Shown piece after piece: positions 14,859-23,964 of a stretch of DNA of 46,721 nucleotides. This stretch comes from CAWDMN01 sp963803155 (GTDB taxonomy: Bacteria > Acidobacteriota > Terriglobia > Versatilivoradales > Versatilivoraceae): the NCBI GenBank assembly GCA_963803155.1, contig CAWDMN010000098.1, positions 1 to 46,721 of the forward strand, in the 5' to 3' direction. Numbering within the stretch: position 1 is the first letter of the stretch; each line of letters starts with the position of its first letter. The position numbers were made by a program, and so were the translations under genes. A model generated the notes under the pieces. That model ran no database searches, was not told the origin of the DNA, and was given only the letters and a program-made list of their open reading frames with translations.

Positions 14859-17183
14859 ATGCATCGACTCGAAGAAGATATCGTTGGCTTCATTAAAGCC
14901 GCGCCTGCGCAGATTGCCAGCTTTCGTCAGCTAATCGGTGAGCTGAGCGCCGAGCCGGACGAGCGCCATGAAATTCGGCAGATTCTTCAACAATTGATAA
15001 AGCAAGGGAGGATTACCACGCTAAAAGGGGATCGGTTTGGATTGCCGGCGCGGCAAAAAGTCGTAACCGGAAAATTAGAGATTCATCGGGATGGTTATGG
15101 TTTCGTGACACCTGATCCTAGACCGGCGGGATTGGCTGGGGATATTTTTGTCCCTGCTCGTTTTATGGGGGATTCGATGCAGGGAGACAAGGTATTGGTT
15201 AGTGTGGAATCTGGCAGGGGTGGGAACAAATCTGAAGGGAAAATTCTAAAAGTCCTGGAGCGTGGACGACTTCACGTAGTTGGGCAATTTAAAATATCTG
15301 TTCCTTATAATTATGTCGTCCCTATTGATTCCAATTTGAATCGGCAAATATTTATTCCGGAGGGTGAAGAACTGGAAGCAGCCGCTGACTCGATAGTGCA
15401 GGTGGAATTGACCCGCTTTGGACGGGGAGAACTCGGGCTTCGAGGCAAAATTGTAGAGGTGTTAGGTTTTCGGGGAGATTTTGGGGTTGATGTGGAGATC
15501 ATAATTCGGAAGCATCAAATCCCCGTCAGCTTTCCAACAGCTGTATTGCTGGAATTGGATCGTTGGAATCCGGAGATCAATTCCGCGGATTGCCGGCACC
15601 GCACCGACTTCCGCCACTTGCCCATTGTCACGATCGATGGTGAAACCGCGAAAGATTTTGATGATGCCATTCATGTGGAAATGCTGGAAAACGGGAATTA
15701 TCGGCTGGGGGTGCACATTGCCGACGTTTTGCACTATGTTGAAAAGGGAACAGCCTTGGATCAGGAAGCGGCGCGGCGAGGGACTTCCGTCTATTTTCCT
15801 GACCGGGCCGTGCCCATGCTGCCGGAAGAGCTTTCTAATGGCATTTGCAGCTTGAATCCTCAAGTGGACCGGCTGGTCCTCTCGGTTTTGATGGAGATCG
15901 ACAGTTCAGGGGAAGTGATACGATATTCCTTCCATGAAGGAGTTATTCGAAGTCGGGAACGGATGACTTACACTGCCGTGGCACGTATTTTGCGCGATCG
16001 CGACCCGGAAGAATGCTCCCGCTATGTCAACCTAATTCCTCATTTTGAACGGATGAGGGAACTCGCTCAAATTTTATATGAACGGCGGCGCAAGCGCGGT
16101 TCGATTGATTTCGACCTGCCGGAACCGGTGATTGAATTTGACGAAGCGGGCAGCATGACGGGAATCATCAAAGCGGAGCGGAATATAGCCCACGGGATCA
16201 TCGAGGAATTTATGTTGGCGGCGAATGAAGTAGTCGCCCGATATTTATTTGATTGTCGAGTTCCATCGATATTTCGAATCCACGAGCCCCCCGACCCTTT
16301 AAAAGTGGCGGAGTTCAATGAAATTGCCGTCGGATTTGGATACAGCTTGGGAATTGATCTCCCGGACTGGCGGCAGGAGTTGGCGCCACGAGTCAAAGAC
16401 CGGGGAGGACGCCCGCGGCCCAATCGACGGATTCGCGAAGAGGCTAGGAAATTGGAGGCGCTCAACATTCGAGTCTCTTCCCGCGACTATCAGAAACTGG
16501 CCGATCAACTGAAAGGGAAGCCTGAAGAAAGGATACTCTCCTTTTTGATGTTACGTTCGCTCAAACAGGCTTCCTATTCCCCACTAAATAAAAAACACTT
16601 CGGGTTGGCCTCCGGTTGCTACACTCATTTTACTTCCCCCATCCGCCGCTATCCTGACTTGATGGTACATCGTATTTTGCGGGCGCATTTGAATAGTTGT
16701 CCCGTTAGATCATGGGGCCATCTGTTCGATCCCGGAAATCAGGGCTTTGGCGAAATGGTGGGCGGGAAATGGACAGACCAAGAGACCGCGAAGGATTCAG
16801 AGGGTTCATACAATCCCGAGGACCTTGAACAAATTGCCCTGCATTCCAGTCTAACCGAACGTCGTGCCGATGAGGCAGAGCGGGAATTACTGGAACTCAA
16901 AAAACTGGATTTCATGGCCGGAAAACTGGGAGAGACTTTTGAGGGAATTGTTTTCCATATTACCAGGGAAGGGCTGCTCGTCGAATTGTTGGATCTCTAC
17001 GTAGAGGGGTTTGTGCCCATCAGCACATTGATGAAGGATGAATATCGCTTTCGAGATCGGCCGGCCACTCTGGTGGGGAGGCGCTCTGGGAATACTTTTC
17101 AGTTGGGGGCCCGGATTCAATGCATCGTTGACCGGGTTGACCGCTATTTCAACCGGGTGGAATTGGCAGTTGTGGAAGAATAG
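14859..17183 (+). CDS. rnr: Ribonuclease R
   Basis: A 3'-to-5' exoribonuclease of the RNB family that degrades structured RNA. Visible order: N-terminal winged-helix-like segment (about 1-65), OB/cold-shock domains (about 70-220), the RNB catalytic domain with IDGETAKDFDDAI supplying the metal-binding aspartates (about 260-272), YFPDRAVPMLPEELSNGICSL-type motif, HFTSPIRRYPDL near 590, and a C-terminal S1 RNA-binding domain. The length of 774 residues is normal for RNase R rather than RNase II. ATG 14859 is preferred over 14853 because GGAG at 14847-14850 is then correctly spaced. No basic lysine-rich tail is present. The rRNA methyltransferase gene follows 139 bases later. Confidence 0.95.
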   Translation: MHRLEEDIVGFIKAAPAQIASFRQLIGELSAEPDERHEIRQILQQLIKQGRITTLKGDRFGLPARQKVVTGKLEIHRDGYGFVTPDPRPAGLAGDIFVPARFMGDSMQGDKVLVSVESGRGGNKSEGKILKVLERGRLHVVGQFKISVPYNYVVPIDSNLNRQIFIPEGEELEAAADSIVQVELTRFGRGELGLRGKIVEVLGFRGDFGVDVEIIIRKHQIPVSFPTAVLLELDRWNPEINSADCRHRTDFRHLPIVTIDGETAKDFDDAIHVEMLENGNYRLGVHIADVLHYVEKGTALDQEAARRGTSVYFPDRAVPMLPEELSNGICSLNPQVDRLVLSVLMEIDSSGEVIRYSFHEGVIRSRERMTYTAVARILRDRDPEECSRYVNLIPHFERMRELAQILYERRRKRGSIDFDLPEPVIEFDEAGSMTGIIKAERNIAHGIIEEFMLAANEVVARYLFDCRVPSIFRIHEPPDPLKVAEFNEIAVGFGYSLGIDLPDWRQELAPRVKDRGGRPRPNRRIREEARKLEALNIRVSSRDYQKLADQLKGKPEERILSFLMLRSLKQASYSPLNKKHFGLASGCYTHFTSPIRRYPDLMVHRILRAHLNSCPVRSWGHLFDPGNQGFGEMVGGKWTDQETAKDSEGSYNPEDLEQIALHSSLTERRADEAERELLELKKLDFMAGKLGETFEGIVFHITREGLLVELLDLYVEGFVPISTLMKDEYRFRDRPATLVGRRSGNTFQLGARIQCIVDRVDRYFNRVELAVVEE

Positions 17184-17322
17184 AGCGGCTCCGATAAATT
17201 TTGCGCTGCGAATTGAGGTTTTTTATCTGGCCATGGAAATTCCATGGTAAAATTCCCCGTTTTGGTTTTTGTCGGCATAGAACACCGTGCAATCTCCGCT
17301 GGGATTATGGGAACAGAGGACG

Positions 17323-18057
17323 ATGGACATCCTGTACGGCACACACAGTGTGCTGGAATGCCTAAAATCAGGCTCAAGGCCCATAGAGCGACTCCATTTC
17401 CTTCAAGGATTTGCCAGCAGGCCGCTACAGGAATTGATCGAGCTGGCCAAAGAAAAGAAGATCCCATTTAAGTTTGAACCGAGAGCTGTCCTGGATCGCA
17501 AGTGCAATGGGATGGTGCACCAGGGAGTAGTGGCCATCTGCGCTTCTCAGACCTTCGTTGATATTGAAGATCTACTTGAGAATCCCGGCTCACAAAAACT
17601 CCTGGTGATTCTCGATTCAATTGAAGATCCACGCAATTTTGGAGCGATCTTGCGAAGTTGCGCTGCTTTTGGAGTCGATGGCGTCATTGTTCCCAAAGAT
17701 CACGCCGCCGGACTTTCCTCGACGGTGGCAAAAACCGCCGAAGGCGGCTTAGAACATCTAAAAATTGCCCGCGTGACTAATCTGACCCGGGGGATCGAAC
17801 AACTCAAAGAAGCTAGAATATGGGTGCTGGGTGTCGAATCCGGCCAGGAGCTGGGCCTCGAGCAGATTGACTTGAAGGTTCCATTGGCTTTGGTCCTAGG
17901 TAACGAAGGAAAGGGAATACGGCGTCTGGTGCGGGAACATTGTGATTTTCTTGCATCAATCCCCGCGGCTGGCCCCATTCATTCTCTAAACGTGTCCGTT
18001 GCGGCGGGAATTGCTCTTTATGAAGTAGTCCGGCAAAGGAAAAGACTGGCGGTTTAA
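17323..18057 (+). CDS. rlmB: SpoU-family 23S rRNA (guanosine-2'-O-)-methyltransferase, RlmB-like
   Basis: A 244-residue TrmH/SpoU methyltransferase. All three family motifs are present: motif 1 in SIEDPRNFGAILRSCAAFG, motif 2 LVLGNEGKGIRRLV and motif 3 SLNVSVAAGIALYE, which form the trefoil knot that binds S-adenosylmethionine. The N-terminal substrate-binding domain starts MDILYGTHSVLECLKSG, typical of RlmB, which methylates G2251 in E. coli 23S rRNA; the exact target here is inferred. Start ATG 17323 is chosen because AGAGGA lies just upstream and homologues begin here; the frame extends upstream to 17287. Confidence 0.88.
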   Translation: MDILYGTHSVLECLKSGSRPIERLHFLQGFASRPLQELIELAKEKKIPFKFEPRAVLDRKCNGMVHQGVVAICASQTFVDIEDLLENPGSQKLLVILDSIEDPRNFGAILRSCAAFGVDGVIVPKDHAAGLSSTVAKTAEGGLEHLKIARVTNLTRGIEQLKEARIWVLGVESGQELGLEQIDLKVPLALVLGNEGKGIRRLVREHCDFLASIPAAGPIHSLNVSVAAGIALYEVVRQRKRLAV

Positions 18058-18085
18058 TTTTTTTAATTTTAATTGATATTTCATG

Positions 18086-18114
18086 TTGCCAGCTTAGAAT
18101 CCTTTTGCTAGTAT
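18086..18114 (+). promoter_or_regulatory. Promoter of the tRNA-tuf operon
   Basis: TTGCCA (18086-18091) and TAGTAT (18109-18114) are separated by 17 bases. An A/T-rich stretch at 18055-18081 directly upstream could act as an UP element, as expected for a stable-RNA promoter. The predicted transcript would begin about 10 bases before the first tRNA. Confidence 0.6.
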
Positions 18115-18131
18115 ACGAGATTTGTCGGCTT

Positions 18132-18207
18132 GCTGGCGTAGCTCAGCTGGTAGAGCAGCTGATTTGTAATCAGCGGGTCGGGGGTTCAAGTCCCTTCGCC
18201 AGCTCCA
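18132..18207 (+). tRNA. tRNA-Thr (anticodon TGT)
   Basis: Acceptor GCTGGCG/CGCCAGC, D-arm AGCTCAGCTGGTAGAGC, anticodon stem GCTGA/TCAGC with loop TTTGTAA, T-loop GTTCAAGTC, discriminator T and encoded CCA. First gene of the cluster that leads into tuf. Confidence 0.96.
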
Positions 18208-18335
18208 GAATGAATTTAGAAGCTTCGCCGGGATTCCAAAGTTGGATGAAGCTGAAAGAGAAATAAAACGGTTGACTTCCTTTTGGGATGCAGCCGTGAG
18301 TCTTTGAAAACTTAGAGGTTTCACCTCTTCGAGCT

Positions 18336-18424
18336 GGAGAGATGGCCGAGCGGTTAATGGCAGCAGACTGTAAATCTGCCGCACCTTGCGTGCTACGAAG
18401 GTTCGAATCCTTCTCTCTCCACCA
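18336..18424 (+). tRNA. tRNA-Tyr (anticodon GTA)
   Basis: Class II tRNA with acceptor GGAGAGA/TCTCTCC, anticodon stem GCAGA/TCTGC enclosing CTGTAAA, a long variable arm, T-loop GTTCGAATC and encoded ACCA. Confidence 0.96.
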
Positions 18425-18435
18425 GTATCCGGTTG

Positions 18436-18523
18436 TAGGTGCTAGGTTGCAGGCGGTAGGAGATGCCGGGGCATTTCCTTAATTCGTTTTGACTACCCCC
18501 TGCCATCTGCAACCCGTCACCTA
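18436..18523. repeat. Imperfect inverted repeat between tRNA-Tyr and tRNA-Gly
   Basis: Left arm about 18436-18460 (TAGGTGCTAGGTTGCAGGCGG) is nearly complementary to the right arm 18493-18523, which on the opposite strand reads TAGGTGACGGGTTGCAGATGG. The arms of about 25-30 bases would fold into a long hairpin with a loop of some 30 bases. It resembles a REP-like palindrome or small non-autonomous element inserted in the tRNA operon. No U-tract follows, so it is not a standard terminator. Confidence 0.6.
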
Positions 18524-18528
18524 GATTA

Positions 18529-18603
18529 GCGGGAGTAACTCAGTGGTAGAGTCACAGCCTTCCAAGCTGTTGGTCGCGGGTTCGATCCCCGTCTCCCGCT
18601 CCA
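18529..18603 (+). tRNA. tRNA-Gly (anticodon TCC)
   Basis: Acceptor GCGGGAG/CTCCCGC, anticodon stem ACAGC/GCTGT with loop CTTCCAA, T-loop GTTCGATCC, discriminator T and encoded CCA. Confidence 0.96.
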
Positions 18604-18609
18604 GATAAG

Positions 18610-18685
<76 letters not shown>

Positions 18686-18772
18686 TTTTTCCGCTCCGGC
18701 GAGAGGAATCTTAAGAGAGATCACCCAGCTTAAACAAATAGTGTTCTTTGGATTTATAAGGAGAGGACTACG

Positions 18773-19960
<1,188 letters not shown>

Positions 19961-20037
19961 TCTTTGACAATGTTCGATTAAATTTGCGGAGCGCTTTCCG
20001 TTAAGGGGAGCGCCCTTCCCAGGTGTGGTCTTGAATT

Positions 20038-20187
20038 ATGAGAGAAAATGTCACTTTACAGTGCACAAATTGCAAGAATCGGAATTACGCCACTACGAAA
20101 AATAAAAAAAAGACTACGGAGCGGTTGGAGTTTAAGAAGTTCTGTAACACCTGCCGATCGCATACGGTTCATAAGGAAACCAAGTAG
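20038..20187 (+). CDS. rpmG: 50S ribosomal protein L33 (zinc-ribbon type)
   Basis: A 49-residue protein with the L33 pattern: RENVTLQCTNCKNRNYATTKN, then RLEFKKFCNTCRSHTVHKETK. The two pairs CTNC and CNTC make it the zinc-binding (C+) form. Position between tuf and tRNA-Trp/secE is the usual one. The Shine-Dalgarno sequence is weak. Confidence 0.95.
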   Translation: MRENVTLQCTNCKNRNYATTKNKKKTTERLEFKKFCNTCRSHTVHKETK

Positions 20188-20254
20188 GGCAGGGCAGTTC
20201 ACTTTGCCGTGCTGAGAGGGTTCCTAGGTTTTAATGCAGGCTCAGATTGACTGT

Positions 20255-20331
20255 AGGCCAGTAGCTCGAATTGGTAGAGCGCCGGTCTCCAAAACCGGAT
20301 GTTGGGGGTTCGAGTCCCTCCTGGCCTGCCA
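20255..20331 (+). tRNA. tRNA-Trp (anticodon CCA)
   Basis: Acceptor AGGCCAG/CTGGCCT, anticodon stem CCGGT/ACCGG with loop CTCCAAA, T-loop GTTCGAGTC, discriminator G and encoded CCA. Its place between rpmG and secE is widely conserved. Confidence 0.96.
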
Positions 20332-20375
20332 AATTTTGTTAGAGCAAGACTAACACCGTTCCGGGAGGCTTCCAG

Positions 20376-20585
20376 TTGCTAGAGAAACTCAAACTGACGC
20401 ACATCTCAGCGTTTATCACTGATGTCCGGTCGGAAATGAAAAAGGTTTCCTGGCCGGGGAAAAAAGAGGTCTACGGAACCACCATTGTGGTGGTCGCGGC
20501 GGTCTTTTTCTTCGGGGTCTACTTGGGCTTGGTTGATACGTTGCTGCGTCTTGGTATTGACAAGCTTTTCAAGTGGGTGAAATAG
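20376..20585 (+). CDS. secE: Preprotein translocase subunit SecE
   Basis: A 69-residue single-helix SecE. The amphipathic segment FITDVRSEMKKVSWPGKKEVYGTT carries the conserved EMKKVSWP motif and is followed by one membrane helix (about 36-60). SecE clamps SecY in the SecYEG channel. The start is TTG 20376, with GGGAGG seven bases upstream. Next gene is nusG. Confidence 0.95.
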   Translation: MLEKLKLTHISAFITDVRSEMKKVSWPGKKEVYGTTIVVVAAVFFFGVYLGLVDTLLRLGIDKLFKWVK

Positions 20586-20666
20586 TAAAAATTCTCCGGT
20601 ATTTAGTCGGAGAACCATGGCACAGGCAATTGCCCGTGCGGCCGACAGGCTGATTGAGGGATGGGA

Positions 20667-21197
20667 ATGGCTAAGCAGTGGTACATTGTGCATACGTATT
20701 CCGGTTTTGAGCGGAAGGTTGAGGAAAGCCTGCGCAGCCGCATCCAAGCCTATGGCATGGAGGAAGGATTCGGCCAGATCCTGGTACCCACCGAAGATGT
20801 GGTGGAGATGAGGGGAGGCAAGCGGGTCACCAGCTCCAAGATGACTTTTCCTGGCTATGTGCTGGTAGAGATGGAGATGACCGATCAGGCTTGGCATATG
20901 GTCAAGAACACCCCCAGGGTGACCGGCTTTGTGGGATCGGGGACACAACCGTCTCCGCTCAGCCAGGAAGAAGTCGACAAGATTATCCATCATGCCGAAG
21001 CTACGGCGGAAAAGCCCAAAGTGCAGTTGACCTTTGAGCAGGGTGAAAACGTCAAGATAATCGAGGGGCCCTTTGCGAATTTCACCGGAGTGGTGGAAGA
21101 CCTGAATGAAGACCGCAACACTCTGCGGGTTATGGTCACAATTTTTGGGCGTCAGACCCCGGTCGAATTGGATTATCTGCAAGTCGAAAAGGTTTAG
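20667..21197 (+). CDS. nusG: Transcription termination/antitermination factor NusG
   Basis: A 176-residue protein with the NGN domain (WYIVHTYSGFERKVEESL, FPGYVLVEMEM, TPRVTGFVG) and a C-terminal KOW domain (FEQGENVKIIEGPFANFTG) that contacts Rho or ribosomal protein S10. ATG 20667 is preferred to 20661 because GAGGG at 20656-20660 is correctly spaced and MAKQWYIVHT is the usual N terminus. Confidence 0.97.
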   Translation: MAKQWYIVHTYSGFERKVEESLRSRIQAYGMEEGFGQILVPTEDVVEMRGGKRVTSSKMTFPGYVLVEMEMTDQAWHMVKNTPRVTGFVGSGTQPSPLSQEEVDKIIHHAEATAEKPKVQLTFEQGENVKIIEGPFANFTGVVEDLNEDRNTLRVMVTIFGRQTPVELDYLQVEKV

Positions 21198-21218
21198 AAC
21201 TGTCCGCTGTCTGTATTC

Positions 21219-21290
21219 GGCGATTTGTTTCCGCAAATCATCGCCTTCGACTAAGTGGATGCCCGCCTAAACAACCTTAAAGATGGCGGG
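21219..21290 (+). promoter_or_regulatory. Two hairpins in the nusG-rplK gap; possible leader structure of the L11 operon
   Basis: Hairpin one: GGCGATTTG (21219-21227) with CAAATCATCGCC (21234-21245), containing a small bulge. Hairpin two: CCCGCC (21262-21267) with GGCGGG (21285-21290). Neither is followed by a U-tract, so they are not terminators. In other bacteria the leader of the rplK-rplA mRNA binds L1 for feedback control. A similar role here is inference from position only. Confidence 0.3.
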
Positions 21291-21413
21291 ATTGGAAGAT
21301 TAAGTTGGGATGGAATGTTTGGCCTTGGGGAATTGGATGGGCAATGGAGAGTAGATCCGACAGTCTGCGGATCGCGCAAAGCGTGAAGCTGAAAGCAAGT
21401 TGGGAGCAAATCA

Positions 21414-21848
21414 ATGGCTAAAAAGATTACCGGTTATATTAAGCTGCAAATTCCGGCGGGAAAAGCGACCCCCGCCCCTCCCGTGGGGCCGGCCCTCGGG
21501 CAGCATGGCGTCAATATCATGGACTTTTGCAAGGCATTCAATGCCAAGACCTCCGCCAAAGAGATGGACGGATTGATTATCCCGGTGGTCATCACCGTGT
21601 ACCAGGACCGATCTTACTCTTTTGTGACAAAGACTCCGCCTGCCTCGATTCTGCTCAAGCGGGCGGCTGCCGTGGCCAAGGGATCGGGCGAACCAAACAA
21701 GACTAAGGTGGGGAAAGTCACCGAAAAGCAAGTGGAAGAGATTGCCAAACAGAAATTGCCTGATTTGAATGCTTACGATGTTAGTGCGGCAATCCAGATT
21801 ATCAAGGGGACCGCTCGGAGCATGGGGATTGATGTGGCGGAGAAGTAA
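21414..21848 (+). CDS. rplK: 50S ribosomal protein L11
   Basis: A 144-residue L11: MAKKITGYIKLQIPAGKATPAPPVGPALGQHGVNI begins the N-terminal domain with its proline-rich loop, and the C-terminal rRNA-binding domain has GTARSMGIDV at the end. It forms the GTPase-associated centre with 23S rRNA and L10. Followed 140 bases later by rplA. Confidence 0.98.
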   Translation: MAKKITGYIKLQIPAGKATPAPPVGPALGQHGVNIMDFCKAFNAKTSAKEMDGLIIPVVITVYQDRSYSFVTKTPPASILLKRAAAVAKGSGEPNKTKVGKVTEKQVEEIAKQKLPDLNAYDVSAAIQIIKGTARSMGIDVAEK

Positions 21849-21988
21849 ACTCGCGAATTCCGTGGGACGAGGGTTTTTGGACCGAAGATAATAGCGGGCA
21901 AGCATCAGGCGACGGATCTACAACGGCCGTGTCTTTCAATTCAAACGAGACGGCGGCTTTTAAGACTTTGTAAGCGCAAGGAGCAGGT

Positions 21989-22690
21989 ATGGCAAGAGTC
22001 GGGAAAAAATATAAGAATGCGGCAGCCCAGGTGGAAGAACGGGTTTATCGGTTGGACGAAGCTCTGCCGCTGGTGAAAAAAATTGCTCCCGCCAAATTTG
22101 ACGAGACGGTGGAAGTATCCATGCGTTTGGGGGTGGATCCCAAACATGCGGATCAAATGGTGCGGGGAACCGTGGTCCTACCTCATGGTTTGGGAAAAAG
22201 CAAGCGGGTTTGTGTCATCGCGGCCGGTGAAAAAGTGAAAGAGGCGGAGGATGCGGGCGCCGAGCATGTTGGGGGCGAAGAGATGGTTAAGAAAATCCAG
22301 GAAGGTTGGCTGGATTTTGATGCCTTGATTGCCACGCCAGATGTCATGAAAACCGTAGGCAAGTTGGGAAAAGTCCTGGGTCCCAAGGGACTGATGCCTA
22401 ATCCCAAAACGGGTACAGTGACCTTCGAAATTGCCAAGGCAGTGCGGGAAGTCAAGGCGGGCAAAGTGGAATTCCGCGTGGACAAAACCGCCATTATCCA
22501 CACTCCCGTTGGCAAAGTTTCTTTTACCAATGAGAAGCTGGTGGAAAATGCCAAGACCTTGATTGATGCCATTGTCAAAGCAAAGCCGGCGGCGGCCAAG
22601 GGGAAATACATCCGCAGTCTCTTTGTTTGCTCCACCATGGGACCCAGCGTCAAGATCGACCCGACCACGTTGGAGAAGGCGAAGGTCTAG
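21989..22690 (+). CDS. rplA: 50S ribosomal protein L1
   Basis: A 233-residue L1 with signature segments VEVSMRLGVDPKHADQMVRG, VLGPKGLMPNPKTGTVT and ATMGPSVKID-like SLFVCSTMGPSVKID. It forms the mobile L1 stalk that helps release E-site tRNA, and commonly represses its own operon. AAGGAG stands at the right distance before ATG 21989. Confidence 0.98.
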   Translation: MARVGKKYKNAAAQVEERVYRLDEALPLVKKIAPAKFDETVEVSMRLGVDPKHADQMVRGTVVLPHGLGKSKRVCVIAAGEKVKEAEDAGAEHVGGEEMVKKIQEGWLDFDALIATPDVMKTVGKLGKVLGPKGLMPNPKTGTVTFEIAKAVREVKAGKVEFRVDKTAIIHTPVGKVSFTNEKLVENAKTLIDAIVKAKPAAAKGKYIRSLFVCSTMGPSVKIDPTTLEKAKV

Positions 22691-22823
22691 TGTTCTCGAA
22701 GCCATTGGGTGGCAGGATTGGGACAAGAGAAGACTTTATCCCATTGAGTTTTGTGCCTGGTGGCGCAGGTACCGCAAAGGGTATTGACCCGGTGCGGAGA
22801 GGAATCAAAAGAGGAGTTGCAGC
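22691..22823 (+). promoter_or_regulatory. Probable L10 leader region upstream of rplJ
   Basis: These 133 bases between rplA and rplJ hold no gene. In many bacteria this interval carries the structured L10-binding leader that controls rplJL. The purine-rich stretch near 22795-22817 (CGGAGAGGAATC and AGAGGAG, the latter also the ribosome binding site) would fit, but I could not establish the kink-turn by eye. Confidence 0.35.
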
Positions 22824-23351
22824 ATGCAGAAACGAGAAGACAAACAGAAGGAAATTGATTTTTTGAATAAGACCTTCAAAGACAACCGGAACGTGTTCTT
22901 AGCCAGTTGCCAGGGATTGACGGTCAGCCAGGATACGGAACTTCGCCGTTCCATCCGGGCCGCGGGTTCCAGTTACCAGGTCGTGAAGAACACCTTGGCT
23001 CAAAAAGCAGCCAAAGACACGCCGGTAGAAGGCATGGCTGGAAAATTCACTGGCAGCAGCGCGATTGCTTTTAATGACAAGGATCCGGTTGTTTTGGCCA
23101 AAGCTCTTTCCACTTACGCCAAAAACAATCCGCTCCTGGTTTTCAAGGCAGGCGTCGTGGAAGGCCGGGTGATTAATCTGGGCGATCTGGATCAGATTGC
23201 CAGCCTCCCCTCCAAGGAGGAATTGATCTCGAAACTGATGTTCTTGCTCAATGCTCCGGCCCAGCGCCTGGCTTCTGTTCTTTCAGCAGTCTCAAGAAAC
23301 CTGGCCGTCGTGGTCAACCAGGCATCCGAGCAAAAGAAGTTCCCGGAATAG
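22824..23351 (+). CDS. rplJ: 50S ribosomal protein L10
   Basis: A 175-residue L10: KQKEIDFLNKTFKDNRNVFLASCQGLTV, then LRRSIRAAGSSYQVVKNTLAQKA and TGSSAIAFNDKDPV form the rRNA-binding domain. The C-terminal helix that binds L7/L12 dimers follows LNAPAQRLASVLSAVSRNLAVVV. RBS AGAGGAG is clear. Gene order rplJ-rplL is universal. Confidence 0.97.
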   Translation: MQKREDKQKEIDFLNKTFKDNRNVFLASCQGLTVSQDTELRRSIRAAGSSYQVVKNTLAQKAAKDTPVEGMAGKFTGSSAIAFNDKDPVVLAKALSTYAKNNPLLVFKAGVVEGRVINLGDLDQIASLPSKEELISKLMFLLNAPAQRLASVLSAVSRNLAVVVNQASEQKKFPE

Positions 23352-23396
23352 GTTTTCACTAGAATTTAAGTTATATTGATCAGGAGGAGTTGTTCG

Positions 23397-23777
23397 ATGT
23401 CGGAAAAAGTGCAAAAAATATTAGATGAAATCAAAGAACTGACCTTGCTGGAAGCTGCTCAGCTGGTAAAAGGTTTGGAAGAGGCGTTTGGCGTTTCTGC
23501 CGCCGCGGCTGCTCCAGTAGTAGTGGCGGGTGCTGCCGCCGCCGCCGCCGCCCCGGTTGAGGAAAAAACAGAGTTCACCGTGGTGCTGACCGCTATTGGC
23601 GCCAACAAAATCAACGTAATTAAAGCAGTCCGCGAAGTGACTAGTTTGGGCTTGAAGGAAGCCAAAGATTTGGTGGATGGAGCTCCCAAGCCGGTTAAGG
23701 AAGGAATCAGCAAAGAGGAAGCCGAAAATATTAAGAAAAAATTTGCTGATGCCGGTGCCACTGTTGAGTTAAAATAG
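23397..23777 (+). CDS. rplL: 50S ribosomal protein L7/L12
   Basis: A 126-residue L7/L12 with N-terminal dimerisation helix (MSEKVQKILDEIKELTLLEA), an Ala-rich hinge (about residues 38-54) and the C-terminal factor-binding domain (EKTEFTVVLTAIGANKINVIK, LGLKEAKDLVDGAPKPVKEG). ATG 23397 is chosen over 23376 because AGGAGGAG lies directly upstream at good spacing and MSEK is the family start. Confidence 0.97.
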   Translation: MSEKVQKILDEIKELTLLEAAQLVKGLEEAFGVSAAAAAPVVVAGAAAAAAAPVEEKTEFTVVLTAIGANKINVIKAVREVTSLGLKEAKDLVDGAPKPVKEGISKEEAENIKKKFADAGATVELK

Positions 23778-23835
23778 GTGGACGGGGAAGTATATTTTAA
23801 CAGTTCGACTAAAAATTTAAATGCCCAACATATTC

Positions 23836-23874
23836 AGGGGGGAAGTGTGTATTCCCCCCTCTTTCTCTTTTTTC
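23836..23874 (+). terminator. Intrinsic terminator/attenuator between rplL and rpoB
   Basis: A perfect 9-base stem, AGGGGGGAA (23836-23844) with TTCCCCCCT (23852-23860), encloses a 7-base loop and is followed by CTTTCTCTTTTTT. Since rpoB lies 90 bases downstream without an obvious strong promoter, partial read-through (attenuation) between ribosomal protein and polymerase genes is likely, as known in E. coli at this place. Confidence 0.75.
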
Positions 23875-23964
23875 AGTCGCCCGATATCCGAGTGTCTGAC
23901 CTCAACCATTTCGAGAAACTCAACTAGCGCCTTTTGTTTGCATTGAGTTGAAGGAGCAAGAACG

